Part shown: positions 39,113 to 51,509 of the stretch, piece by piece
Numbering within the stretch: position 1 is the stretch's first letter
Layout of the letters: the number at the start of each line of letters is the position of its first letter
Origin: Cucumis sativus
Taxonomy: Eukaryota > Streptophyta > Magnoliopsida > Cucurbitales > Cucurbitaceae
Assembly: GCF_000004075.3 (NCBI RefSeq)
Contig: NC_026659.2
Span: forward strand, 26,988,272-27,052,271
DNA: 64,000 bases
Direction of reading: 5' to 3'
Position numbers and translations under genes: made by a program
Notes under the pieces: model-generated
What the model was told of the DNA's origin: nothing
The model's input: the letters and a program-made list of their open reading frames with translations, nothing else
Database searches by the model: none

Positions 39113-41387
39113 TTTTTTAAATCTAACTCCTATATTTGCAACTACACGTTAAATATTTGCAATATAGTTTTACAAAAACATTTAGAAAAGAACCGTTTAT
39201 TGCATATTACAAATATGGTAAAATTAGTGATATCATACGACAATCATAAGGTTATCTGCTTTTAAATTAATTACTTTTACAATTTAGAAAAATACTTAAA
39301 AAAAATGTAATTCTGTTGGGTGAGCCCATGGTGTTTAAGGAAGTGAAGCTTCTTTATGTGGGCTCGGCCCATGAAAAAGAGTTCGAAACGAACTGAAGAT
39401 GAGCTTGAGATGGGCCTGCGATGACGTATGGGAAAATAGGTCTACCAATATTTTAACATAACATTATGTTATATCTTTCAATTGTCCCTTTAGTTGGTTT
39501 CATTAGACCAAGTTCTAATCAGTATTACTAAATTGGAGTTGACCAATCAACCTACAAATTATTTCTAAAACTAGCTTTATTTAATAACCATTAATACACT
39601 AACTATATATGAGAAGCATATTCAGAGATGTTTAACTAAACATAAAGAATTGGAATGTATTAGGATTGAAAAAGAGAGAGAGAGAACAATAATTATGGTT
39701 TACATATGCATAAAGCATCTTTGATCTTTTTCAAGTGTGCAAATACAAGGTGATATAGTCTATAATATTTCTTATAACTCAACAAACAAATATAATAATA
39801 ACAATACAGACTTTCTTCCTCACTTTGTTGAAACTTGGTTTTGTTTCTAAATAAAAATAACATCAGTTATGGTACAGTGGATGTAAAATTATTCAAATGA
39901 TTTGATATTTGAGGTGTCTATGATTTGATTTTTATATATATAGTTGAAAACCTAGGGATCAACAAACAAAATCCTAAAAATTATAAAATTTAAAAAGAAG
40001 AAAAAGAAGAAAAAGAAGATAGAAAGAGAGTGGTAGGATGGTGATAGGGTATGCCATTTTCTCAGCCTTTTTAAGCTTTTGTTTAATGTGTGTTTATTGG
40101 CTCAATGCTTTACCAAATTCCCATTTGTTTTATCTCGTCTTTCTTTTGACATTTTTTGACATTCAGGACACTGCTTCTGAGCTGTTTGTCTCTTGCAGTC
40201 TCAACATTTTTCTTTTCTCAGTTCTGTTTAATTTTGTCCTTTTATATATTATAAAACATTCATTTTATCTTTGTTTAGAAGTAATTTGCATACATATTTG
40301 ACTTTGATCATCAATATAATAAACAAAAGAATGAAATAAAATAAAAGTGAGATTCTCGTTTTTGGTTTTTATTTAAACCTACTCCCTAAAACGTAGAATT
40401 TAAGATATCACTGGTTTAAAATGTCAGCTTATAAGTTTTCTTTTTACATTCATGTCATAGATATTTTAGATGGTTTGACCAAGAAACTTACACTGAGGAG
40501 GGAATTTGAAGATCAACTTAGGACAGTTTTAATTAGTGAAGTTATTATGTGTAGCTAAGTTGACCATCAATATCAATACTTTAATATTTTGTATGCATTA
40601 TTTAAAAAAAAAAAAGAAGAATTTGGGTTTGGATAAAAGGGTAGAGAGGGGGCATGGCAGAAAGGGGCAGTTGTGTCAGTGACTTGGTTATGAAAGATGC
40701 CTAAGCCCTAAAGCCTAAGCAATGTGAAGATGCCAAAATGACATTTGGTTATTATTATAAAATATGCTTTGGTTTTGGTTGGGACTTGTGGCATTAATCA
40801 ATTTCTATGGAATACTGCAACCCCTCATTTGACATTTTCACTTTGTGGGCCGCCGCACATTCCATTCCCAAATCACCTTTTCTTTTTCTATAGTAAACCA
40901 ATTTAGTGTTCTAACTTTGCTTTCATTGTTTGAAAGGAGAAAGACAAACAAACAATGCAATCTGAGTAGTATGGGATGGGTATTAAAAGTTAACATACAT
41001 GAAATGAAATGAAACAAGTGATTCATATAAAGAAATATCTAAATCTTTTAATACCTAGATTTTCCATTATAGACCATTATCACACCCATTTAGTGGAATC
41101 AAAATGTAGAAGGAGTCCTAGTTGAAAGAGAATTTGAAAAACATGTATAAATGAAAGGTTATGAGTTGTGGGAGTGTGTTTGTAGAAGAAGTATTTTGGA
41201 AAAGAGAGAGAGAAAGGAAAGAACAAAAGTGATGGGTGTGTATTTATTTGTCAGTTTTTATGTTTTTTTTTGGGATATTGTAATTAGGTAGGTCTGCTCA
41301 CCTTCCTTTTTCCTCAGGATTCTCCCATGGCTACCTCCATCTCCTACAATCTCTGACATTTTTTCTTCAAATTCCCACTTCCCTATT

Positions 41388-41492
41388 TCTCCCATAACAT
41401 ATCTCTCTTCTCTTCTAATATCACTTACTTCCTTTATACTTTCTCTCTCACTCATTTCTCTTTTCTCTTTCAAATTTACACACCACACTACC
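41388..41492 (+). promoter_or_regulatory. Pyrimidine-rich leader of the MIZ1-like gene
   Basis: About 100 bases dominated by CT/TTC runs (CTCTCTTCTCTTCT, TTCTCTCTCACTC) lead directly into ACCATGTCC. This is typical of a plant Y-patch and 5' UTR. No TATA box was identified in the expected place. Confidence 0.5.
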
Positions 41493-42269
41493 ATGTCCAA
41501 ATCCCTCCATGACTCTTCCTTCTCTTTCTCAAGGCGTTACTTCAACTGGAAGAACAAATTTCACGAAGAAGATGAACAACACCAACAAATCTCATCTTTC
41601 AGTTTATCCTCTCGTTTCACTCAAGAAGACAGAGAACGCGACCTCAAAACCAAAACCCACATCAAACCTTCTGCCTCTGCCTCTTCCTCATCCTCATCCT
41701 CATCCATTCGTCATGTTTCCAAGCTCCGAACTGCTTTAACAGTCTTCTCCCGGATCCGACCAACCCACCACCGCTCCCGCCTCGGCGGCCGGGTCATCGG
41801 TACACTCTATGGCTACCGACGAGGCCACGTTTATTTCGCATTACAAGAAGACCCAAAACAGAGTCCAACGTTTTTAATCGAGCTCTCGACACCAACCAGC
41901 GTTCTGGTTCGAGAAATGGCATCTGGGTTGGTACGGATCGCGTTGGAATGTGAGAAGAAAACAGAGAGGAAGAAGAATTGCAAGTTAGTGGAAGAAGCAC
42001 TTTGGAGAACGTATTGTAATGGGAAGAAATGTGGGTATGGGAGTAGAAGAGAATGTGGAACAGAGGAGCAGAAGATTTTGAAGGCGGTGGAGCCGATCAC
42101 GATGGGGGCTGGGGTCTTGCCCCCAGGGCATGGTTCGGATGAGGAATTAATGTATATGAGAGCTAGATTTGAGAGGGTAATTGGGTCGAAGGATTCTGAA
42201 GCTTATTACATGATGAGCCCAGATTGTAATGCAGGGCCTGAACTCAGCATTTACTTGCTTAGGGTTTGA
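41493..42269 (+). CDS. MIZU-KUSSEI 1-like protein (DUF617)
   Basis: Plant-specific DUF617 family. The founding member MIZ1 is needed for root hydrotropism and associates with the ER membrane; other members are little studied. Single exon, 258 aa. The N-terminal 85 residues are Ser/His-rich and variable ([15 protein letters not shown]). The DUF617 domain covers about residues 85-258: GRVIGTLYGYRRGHVYFALQ, then PTFLIELSTPTSVLVREMAS, GLVRIALECEKK, LWRTYCNGKKCGYGSRRECG, ITMGAGVLPPG and the C-terminal DCNAGPELSIYLLRV. The length and intronless structure are usual for the family. Assignment to the family is secure, but which paralogue is unresolved. It has no counterpart I recall in the Arabidopsis syntenic block. 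Confidence 0.93.
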   Translation: MSKSLHDSSFSFSRRYFNWKNKFHEEDEQHQQISSFSLSSRFTQEDRERDLKTKTHIKPSASASSSSSSSSIRHVSKLRTALTVFSRIRPTHHRSRLGGRVIGTLYGYRRGHVYFALQEDPKQSPTFLIELSTPTSVLVREMASGLVRIALECEKKTERKKNCKLVEEALWRTYCNGKKCGYGSRRECGTEEQKILKAVEPITMGAGVLPPGHGSDEELMYMRARFERVIGSKDSEAYYMMSPDCNAGPELSIYLLRV

Positions 42270-45200
42270 ACTTTTGATCCCCCCCCTTTTCTTCTTCTTT
42301 TTGTGATCAATCAAATTATGGGGATGAAATGCATTGTTCTTCCTTTCATGTAATGATGCATTGATTTTGATGTATAGTTTTCTTGTTAAGATTCGTTTGT
42401 TTCTCTGTTAATTCTCTGTTTTTCATTCCTTGTTTTTACAATTTTAGGCATTGGTTAAACGGACAATAGAGATAAATGCAGGAACATAAGTTGGAGTCCT
42501 CAGAGCATACCAATCTGATTTTTTGGTTTTTACGAGTGGGGCATCTGAAAAGCTATATCAACCTTTGTTTGGTTTTTCAAGATTTAGAGTTTTGGTAACA
42601 ATAAAATTGTTAACAAATGGGTTAAAGAAGAAGTTGACATTTTTGTTAGTATCACAAAAGTGGATATCAAACCCTCAACCAAAATGATAGCAAGTGTCTT
42701 ATTCATCAAGTTATATTCATATTGACAAAGAAACTAGTGTTTTGAGGTTGAAATGTGTGAGTTCACATTTCTCTTCTTGACAACCTCCACCATTGTTAAT
42801 GACATATAATAATCCGGATGTCTCTATCCCAAAGAGTTGGATTAATTTTGATTTTTGTTGCTGTTATTATTATTAGCAATAATGAAAGAATAGATGGGTG
42901 TTATTGAGAACATTGGCACAATGATAAGAGAAAAAAACACAATGAATTGGGAGGTGGGGATGTGTGTCAAAAATTGATGATATTTGGTTTTGTCTTCTTT
43001 TATCCTATAATTTTGGTAACACACTCACTCGTGGCCCTTCGCCGTTAAAACTTAACCTTTTTATCATTAACCATTGTTTTTTGTTTCAACCCTTTTGGGC
43101 CCCTAAACCATTATGTTTTCCCCTCAACAAAACCATTTCTTTTTTTAATCATTATCACACCATTTTTAACTGTAATTTTAGTTATACAGAGAGCATAGCA
43201 GTAAAAATTTCTCTTAACAAAGACAACATCGCACCAACTATCATCCTTAAGCCCATAAATTCAACTTATAAAGACGGGGATTCTTAGATAAACTTATCCG
43301 ATTTCATGCTTAGTTAGAGTTGGTCTCAACCTCAATCGAGCATCTTTAGGTCATATTATGAGTTGAGTTAGAGCATGTTTTGTTATACGTTTAGTAAGGC
43401 GAAGTGATCTTGGCTTTGTCTAAGGGCTTAAGCGAATTTGCTTTTATAGGCTAATTCTGACTTTAAGTTGCCACTTTTAGCTAATATCACATGCCCTCTT
43501 CTTGACTTTGTTATTCATATATTTTGTACTAATATCACATGCTCTCTTCTAATATTTTCATAAATATCTACGCCAAAGATATGGTCCATGTGATGTCTAA
43601 AATAGTATTGGGAGAACTGAGGATTGTTCTTGGGGGGAAAATTTAGTGTTCTTCTATTGATAATATCTTTAATAGGTAAAGTTGTCCGTGAAAGAGCGGG
43701 ATTAAAAAGGTAAGTTAGTGTTGTGGTGGTGAAGAAGAAAGAAGAAGAAGAAGAAGAAGCAGTGGAGCATCCTAAATGTGTCAACTGTTTACGAAAAGAA
43801 GAAAAGATTGAATCTGTAGAGGTGAGTTACGTATGACATGCAAGTTATCCCCAAACATAGAGAAATCCAAAGAGGAGGGAGGGAGGGTTGATTAATTATA
43901 TGGTGAAAAGGAAAACGTCTTTTTGTACTTTAGACAAATGAAAAGACGGTTTAAGATGAAAGAAGAAAAGAGGGGTTAAATGAGAAGAGAGGATGTTGGG
44001 TACAGCTGGGGGCAAACAGCCTTCATCCCTTCCCCTCCTGCTTTCTTTGTCTCCCCCTCTTCTCTCTCTCTCTCTCTCAAATCAAACTTTCTCTTTTCTT
44101 TTTTTCTCTTTCAATCTTATCTATGTACTTTGCTTCTCTCCCAAAAAATACTTAACACACATTCAGTATTTAGTTAACAGGTTAAACGAGAAGGGGCTAA
44201 GTAGCCCAAGGGCCTCACACCTCATGGCCCAATCTAAGTAGCCCAACACTTGGATGCTATTTCTCCTCTGTTAAATTTAAACTAAAAAAAAACTTTATTT
44301 ACAATGATGTTTCTTAAAAATTAAACAAAAAAATTCATCTTGTTATGTTTAATTAATAAGTTGAAAGGTAGGTAATTCTTCGAAATCCTTACAAAAGTGA
44401 AGAGTTTAAATCTCATTAAATTTTAGAACATATATGTATCACGTTTACTTTAATTGCGACAATAAATCTTCCAACTTGCATACAAAAGCTCCATATAAAT
44501 TTTAAATGTATAAATTACTTCACTCAATTAAATCATCCATATTAAATGTTGAGATTACGTCGTGAACTTAGCTAATTATAAAACAATCAATCAAAATTCA
44601 GCTGGAGAGGAAAATAAAATAAATAAATAGAAGCTACTACTGATCTATTATTTTTATATACTACACAAAAATCTGAAGGCAAAAAATAGAAAATATAGAA
44701 GTTCAAAATGTCTTAAGACTCATTATTTTCCTTCCAAATCTAAACATTGTAAATGTCGTAACAAAATGATATATCATTAGATTCTATGCTTATAATTATG
44801 GGATTTTTGGTTCAAAATCAAATAAAATAGTTGATGGGAATGGGAGAAAACTCTATCACTTCCTCACCAGTTAAAATTGGGTTATAATATAGTTTAGAAG
44901 AAGAAAAAAGAATGAAGGGTTAAGGGTTAGTTAATGGTTGATAAGTTAATGTTAAATGGGCGTTAATGGAATGGATGAAGAACGTGGATGTCTTTTTCCT
45001 CTCACTAAATAATCAATAATCCGCCACTGCTTTTAATGAAGTTGAATTTCAGACGATTCATTCTACTTTCTTCTTTGTGTTTTCCCCCACTTTCTACCGA
45101 ATTTTTCTTTTCTCTTTCTACATTTTTTTTTTTTAATTTCCTAACACTACCAAATTTTCCTTTCATGCCACTCGTAACTTCCTCAACACAAACACACACT

Positions 45201-45376
45201 TGAGAAATTAAAACAAGCAAAGATTAATTTCATTGGGTGAAAATAATTAATACATTACAATATGTGTGTCAGAAAATTGACTGATTGTTGCTTTTCTTTT
45301 CTTTCTTTCTATACAGTGTATATATAAATGAGAAGAAGAAAATAAAAATGATACCCATCGTATATATGAATCGAAT
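42270..45376. other. Intergenic between MIZ1-like gene and IDA
   Basis: Includes the MIZ1-like 3' UTR, a GAA microsatellite (43731-43759), a purine-rich stretch at 43800-43990, and a CT-rich run at 44055-44110. A small GGCCC/AGCCC cluster lies at 44190-44250. The remainder is AT-rich. No reading frame with family motifs was seen. Confidence 0.55.
43731..43759. repeat. (GAA)n microsatellite
   Basis: About nine GAA units with one interruption. Confidence 0.85.
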
Positions 45377-45640
45377 TTAATTGGGAGGAAGAGAGTCGAC
45401 TACGGAGTTGTGGCGGTCGGAAGGGCCGGAAGGAGGAATGGGAACGCCTTTGGGGAGGAAGCTGAAGGTCTGACCACCGTATCGGAAGGCAGTTTTGTAA
45501 GAATTCGACATGTCGGGATTCATCTCCGTAAACTCCATGGTCTTACCCGGTCGAGTTGCGGAGGAAAGCCCGGAGAGAAGAAGGAGGAGGAGGAGGAGGA
45601 TGAAAATGGGTATGGAGGTTTGGGAGGAAGAGGAAGGCAT
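45377..45640 (-). CDS. IDA: IDA abscission-peptide precursor
   Basis: Secreted prepropeptide whose processed C-terminal peptide binds the receptor kinases HAESA/HSL2 and triggers cell separation in floral organ abscission and related processes. Single exon, 87 aa; Arabidopsis IDA is 77. A hydrophobic signal peptide (IPIFILLLLLLLLSGLSSA) is followed by a variable region with the conserved RYGGQTFSFLPKGV and the active motif PIPPSGPSDRHN at 67-78, then SVVDSLPPN to the end. In Arabidopsis IDA the motif is PIPPSAPSKRHN; here the residue before RHN is Asp (D75). The Arg-His-Asn terminus and the hydroxylatable Pro are kept. A TATA box lies about 80 bases upstream. Position matches At1g68765, supporting orthology to IDA itself rather than an IDA-LIKE paralogue. 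Confidence 0.92.
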   Translation of the reverse strand: MPSSSSQTSIPIFILLLLLLLLSGLSSATRPGKTMEFTEMNPDMSNSYKTAFRYGGQTFSFLPKGVPIPPSGPSDRHNSVVDSLPPN

Positions 45641-45671
45641 TGTGGTTTATGAAGGAATTAATTGCATGGGG

Positions 45672-45708
45672 GAATTATGAATTATGAATTATGAAATATG
45701 AATTATGT
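45672..45708. repeat. AATTATG tandem repeat in the IDA leader
   Basis: Five tandem GAATTATG-type heptamer/octamer units (one altered to GAAATATG) sit between the TATA box and the start codon on the minus strand (CATAATTC repeats). Confidence 0.75.
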
Positions 45709-45718
45709 AATGGGGGTG

Positions 45719-45727
45719 TATTTATAA
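45719..45727 (-). promoter_or_regulatory. TATA box of IDA
   Basis: The minus strand reads TTTTATTATAAATACACCC, ending about 75 bases above the IDA ATG. TTATAAATA is a strong plant TATA match. The expected transcription start near 45690 would give a leader of about 50 bases. Confidence 0.7.
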
Positions 45728-47852
45728 TAAAAATGTCAACGGGGATTGATTTTATAATAATAGTGTTAAAAAGGACGTTAATTTCGGAGGATTTCGTTGC
45801 AAAATTTCAAATTTTACGTTTTTGGTTTTATTTATTGAATTTGGGGAATTGGATTTTTCGTGGAAAGTTTACATAGGATGGGGGTGACATTGCCAACTTG
45901 TGTGGATGGAAAAAATTGGAATGTTTTTGGTTTTTGGTTTTTGGTTTTTGGGTTTGTGTGGGGAACACTTACTTTTCCCCCTTTCATTTACACCTATTCT
46001 CTACTTATTTAATCTTTCCCTTTATTCAAACTTCCTCCCAATTTTCTCCCCATTCCATTTTCATATTTCCGCAAAATCCCGAGTCAAATAACGTCTTAAA
46101 AAATCTATTATAAATAGACATTTCACTCGAAGGAGATCATGAAAATCATAATTAAAACATAACATTAGAGCAATTAAGTTCGTTAAAAAACAAGTGTAAA
46201 TTTTGTATTATTTTAATCTATTTAGTCATATTTTAATTTTGTGTCTAATATATACGTATTACCATTATTTAAAATTTACAAATCTAGTAGACTAAAAGTT
46301 TAGAGTCGTTTTATACATTAAACGTATTAATTAACTTTAAATCTTTTAGTTATGTAAAAGTTGAAAATTTAGAAGTGGCATATTTTGTGGTAATCTTAGA
46401 TTATAAATCTTCGACATCATTGAGGTAATTGGACATGTAGAGATACGTAATTTACAAGATTTCCTACTACCATACATTTGTAAATTTATAATTCTTACCC
46501 TTTTAACTCTAGTTTTTTTAATTAGGGTTAAATGAGAAAACTTTTAATGTGCTATAAAAGAATTGTAAGTAAATTGAAAGTAGTAAAATTTGGTTTTTAC
46601 AAGATGATTAGATTAGAATAATTAATGTAATATAAAGGGAAATGAGGTATTGAAAATTGGGAAAATATAAAAGCAAAATCGATATCTTTTGCGTAGGAAA
46701 GTGAAATAAGGAAAGGTAAGTACAATGCCACCAAAGCACAATGCACTTCACACAATTACTTGTAATGCTTATTTAACTAATTACTAATTAACTTTTAGGT
46801 CTTTGATTAACAATGAAAAAGACGTTTATTATATTGATTTGATTTTAAAAAATTTGAACTTTGTCAATGTCATCAATTTCTCAACCATACACCATTTTCA
46901 ACAGTTACTAACTCATATGCTCTTTCAATGAAAAAACCCCCCATTTCATTTTTTTTTTCCCAACTTAATTTCCTTTTCGATTTTATTGATATGTCATTGA
47001 CTTATTTGACGTTTTTTAAAATTCAGAAATATATTAAAGACAAAATTATTGAATGTTTGAAATTGTGAGGTGATATATAAATTGGACAAAATTGAAAAAT
47101 TCAAAGATCCATTAAATATTTTTAAAAGTTTATAACTTGATACAAACTTTAAAACTCTGTAATTAAATTTATAATTGAAAATGTTATTAACTAATAATTA
47201 TTTTGATTCTCTTTCTAATATTGTTGTGAAATCATTGTGAATTAGAAAGAGTTTTACAACGTAAACACACCTTCTTTTTCACATTTATATAAGTACAACC
47301 AAATCTATTGAAAATTCTCAACAACTTAACCCAAAAAACCATTAGAAAAATAAATTTAGGAATTTTTAATTGATTAATTAAATAGATTAACTTTTTTAAA
47401 AATCAATATAGAAGAATTAAGTAGAAATAGTAGAATTAGGGGGACAATGGGATAGAAAGTGGAGAGAAAGTGTTGAATAGATGAAAAGGAATTGGACATA
47501 GAGAGAGGGGATGCCCTCTTTGGTATGCAATTACCATTGATGTAACGTCATAAGGGCTGCTTTTTTCTGATTTCGACTTTCCTTATTCATCCATTGAAAT
47601 TCAATTTTAATTCTAATTCTAATTACGACCTTAAACATAATAATTAACTCTATATGAATTTTGAATTTTTTGGACATGGGTTGGTGTGTATAAAGTTGAA
47701 TGGATGGAATGAAATGGGTATTTATATTACCAAGTTTCTTAGACATTTTATTGAAGCAATGCTTGAATTATGTTTAAGGCTATGGACATTGATAGCCTCA
47801 TGGCAGAATTTCCTTCATTTCTATAACCAAAGTTTCTTTGACTTTGAAACAC

Positions 47853-47969
47853 AATGTTTTTATTTCTTTTGGAAGTTGTAAGGAAGTATCAAGCTGTGGT
47901 ATGATATTCAAATTTTTTGTTCTATATGTTTATTTCTTTTGGAAGTTGTTAGGAAGCATCAAGCCATGC
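47853..47969. repeat. Direct repeat, about 45-bp unit
   Basis: TTTATTTCTTTTGGAAGTTG followed by (T)AAGGAAG.ATCAAGC occurs twice, about 75 bases apart (near 47858 and 47930), with a few substitutions. Non-coding duplication. Confidence 0.75.
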
Positions 47970-50482
47970 ATGCATAGTACACATAACTCTCAACTTTATT
48001 TTTGGTTGATTTGACTACTTGTTTAGGAAGCATGAATTTTTCTTCTTCTTCTTCTTCTTTTTTTCTGTTAACTTTGGTAAGATTGGAGGGTTGATCTATG
48101 AGTGTCCAATTTGTGATGGCTTTAAGAAATTTTGATTTGTGATTTAAACATTCTTTGTATACAGACCAACAAATTAATTTTGTGTCTAGAGGTTTTGTAC
48201 TTTGGTTGTAGTAAGTCAAATTTTCCATTAATGTCTATAAAGAATATAGTATTTTTCAATTATGAGGTGACAATTCTCAAATCCCTAACTTAAAACAAAA
48301 AGAGAAAGAAAAACTACTAATTATCTTAAAAAATAAATTAGTATTTTTCATTTAAGAGTACATTTACACTATGTTTTGATGAGTCGTATTGGGATGAATT
48401 TGTGTTGTAATATAATTTATTTAAGAGTTTTGGATTCAATTTGTAACACAAAACTCATTTTGAGAGTTTTTAATCTAAGCATCTATCTTGTTTATAGTAA
48501 TAATCTTAATTACATTTCAACTCCCTACATACTTCTTAAAGATTTAATTCGAATCAAATTAAATCTTTTAAAATTCGTGACATCCGGAGATAAAATACTT
48601 TAAAATAAATTTCTCATCCATCAATTCAAACCATATTTAAAGTTAGAAAATCTAAATATAATATTGAAAGTTTATGGAACGACGGCTGAAAAAATCCCTC
48701 AAATATTAAAAAAAAAAAAACATATATATAAAATAGATAAGAATATGAAATTGAATTTGAAAGTTGGAAGAATTTGAAAATGAAGAAGATGAGTTATGAA
48801 TGACATCACAACAAAAGATTATTGGGTTTACAAAATATGAAAATCATAGTGCGCCAAAGTCGATGTGGGAAATAGGTTAGGTAGGCTTAATTGGGTTGGT
48901 GTCACACCAAAGCCTATCACTATATGTGTGTATATAATATATTATATACTCTTATAACACAACACTATACCTTAATTCCATATTAAATGCTATTCCAACT
49001 CTTCCTCTCTATCTTTCTTTCTACACTATTGTTCAAGTAATATATCTTTTTCTTTCAAAAGATGTTAACTATAATTTATGTATGTTGTATAAAAATAAAC
49101 AATTCTAAACAGTGAAAAGATTCAACAACAATAACTTCTATTTGAAAATAATTAGATGGGCTGTTTGAATTGGATTAACTTATTTTTAGTGGATTGAAAT
49201 TGGTGTTTTATTGAACACAAGTTGAAAAGTATGCTTTTTGTGATTAGTTATTTAATCTTAAATTTTAGTATATAATTGTTTACTTGTAAAGATGTTGACT
49301 TTAACTATTGAAAATCTCATTAAGATTTAATGACTATCAATCTACATACTAACTTCAAAGATTAAAATTCATTAGAAAGATCTTAAACTAAATTCATAAT
49401 TTTCAATTAAAGTTTAAACTTTGATCTGTTGCTAAAAAAACATGGAACTAATTAATAATTAATAGACACCATAGCAAACTCAGAAATTTGTTGTTTCAAT
49501 TCTTACAACACAATTATTGTAAATTATATTTTAAGCATTTCAAGTGGTTTAGTTTTGTAAAATATGAAGTCATGTTTTGACGAATACAAATCAGTAAACT
49601 TCATATGTTAGAAATGAAAATAATTTTCCAAGTCTTTGAGCTGTCATTTTAACTATGATTTTGATTTTTTCTCATTCAAATTTGGTATAGATTGGGATTT
49701 TAGTTATGAAATTCCAATTAAATTTCTTATACATTATGCAATGTGTAACACATCAATTAGTTAGAATTCCAAAACAATCAAATAACAACACAATTATGTA
49801 AACACACAACTTTTAAATCTTAAAACGTTTCTGTATAGTTTTGAATAAAGTATGGGTTTAATTGATGTATTTTGAAGATTTGTTCTAAATGGGGTTTTAA
49901 AAATATGATTAATTAGTTCACATGATTTTTATTTTGGGTTTAATCAAGCATTTGACCTATTCAACCTTTTGTATTTCATGAACGTAACCATAGTAATGTC
50001 AAGGACCCTAATTTTCGAGGATCTAATTGTTTCTTTTTCTAAAGAAAACTGCAATGATGAATTAGACTTTAAATTCAAGTTTTTCTTAAATGTACTTTTG
50101 TGTTTTAATATTAATTTTGAAGTGTTTGATTACAATATATATTAAATAACGTTTTATTTTAATTAAATTTTGGCTATGGTATAGTAACCCGTAAAACTAT
50201 TAGGTAAAAGTTAAAATTTGTCGAATTCAAATGGTTGGATTGATATTAATTAAAGAAAGTATTTCCATAAGGCCTAAGTTGATGGAAGGTATTAAGAATA
50301 GGCGTGAATGAAACGTGGTTTTATTTGGAAAGATGAAGAGGAAAAAAAGTATTTGGAAGGTTGACTTGAAATTTGAAAAAATAAGATTGGTTTGGTTTGT
50401 TGGTATCAATGATATTTGGAAAACTAAGATTGGAAAGGGTCGTGTTGAGATGAGATTTGGAATTATAAAAAATGCAAATACC

Positions 50483-50515
50483 TTTCTCTTTCTCTTTCTC
50501 TTTCTCTTTCTCTCT
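50483..50515. repeat. (CTTTCT)n microsatellite
   Basis: About five hexamer units of TTTCTC. Simple repeat. Confidence 0.9.
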
Positions 50516-51509
50516 TCGGTCTTTACTCGCTTTCTCTATTCAAATTCCCAGTCTTTCCCTATTCCCTTTGCGGCTCTTTTCTTATTATAAATATCAAGTC
50601 TTTGCTGCTTTGACTTAATACACATTTTACTTCCTCTTTTCTTTTACACATTTTAACCTTTCTTAATTGGGTGCAATTGTATTTAAAAAAAAAAAACACA
50701 CAAATTTAATGATAGAAAATTTGAACCATAAACCTAACTCCAAGGGTTTAAAATGGGCCTTTGTAGCATCGGCCCATCTTGAAGTTCAATCCAGCCCAAA
50801 CCCTTTATGACCCGGGTCAGTCCAAAGTAGTCTATGCGTGGGAGTTTACCAAAACATTTGCTTCTTCTTTGGTGTTGGATGAATTATTATAGTTTTCGAT
50901 TAATAACAAATAAGCAAATAAGCAAATTGAGAGTTTTAAATTATTATAATTTTATATAACCTTCCTCTAAACACGACATAAGAAATAATATATAACAAAA
51001 TTTAACGGTTTATAGTTGATATTTAATTACATTTAGAAACATTTTAAAAAATAATTATGGTATAATTAATAAGAAGAAGTAAGATGAAAGAGCTAAAAAG
51101 ACCCTAAGATAAAAGGGGATAGTTAAAGAGTTGGGTATGCAAAAAGGGGAAAGTTGGTATAAATAAAAGAGCGTTACCTGCCTCCACCTTGGGATTGCTA
51201 CCTCCCTGACACCCCCTCTCCCCCTATCCTTTTTCTATCTTTTCTTTTTCTTTCTTAAATGCTCAAATTGATAATATGTTTGAATATAACGCAAATTCTG
51301 ATATAGTATTACACAAATAAAAGCTAATACTAATACTTACACAACCAAATTTAGTGGTTGAAGTTGAAACAAAGTAAACTCCATTACAAATAACATTTTT
51401 TTTTTTTTTATAGAAAAAGTAAGTAATTTCCTTTTTTTTTTTTTTCTTTAAGGACGTTAGCTTTCAAATTCACACCAAACACTTAGAAATACAAACCTCT
51501 GTTTCTATT

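Larger units (their letters stand above)
38299..41492. other. Intergenic between NUDT1-like and MIZ1-like genes
   Basis: Holds a hairpin-repeat copy (38994-39112), and a GC-richer patch at 39315-39435 with several GGGCC/GGCCC motifs (AGCCCAT, GGCTCGGCCCAT, ATGGGCCTG). It also holds an 87-codon hydrophobic frame at 40038-40301 with a fair start context (AGGATGGTG) but no recognisable family. The last 100 bases are the pyrimidine-rich leader of the MIZ1-like gene. No gene is supported with confidence. Confidence 0.55.
45730..51509. other. Intergenic between IDA and the LRR gene
   Basis: AT-rich. Contains a GGTTTTT repeat near 45930, a direct duplication at 47853-47969, a promoter-like block at 48840-49060 without a following gene, and a CTTTCT microsatellite at 50483. 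A GGGCC/GGCCC cluster lies at 50755-50820. Frames here are short and show no family motif. Confidence 0.55.

Noticed and set aside
45410..45652. Plus-strand frame opposite IDA
   Set aside because: Antisense shadow; the IDA strand has the signal peptide and the family motif.
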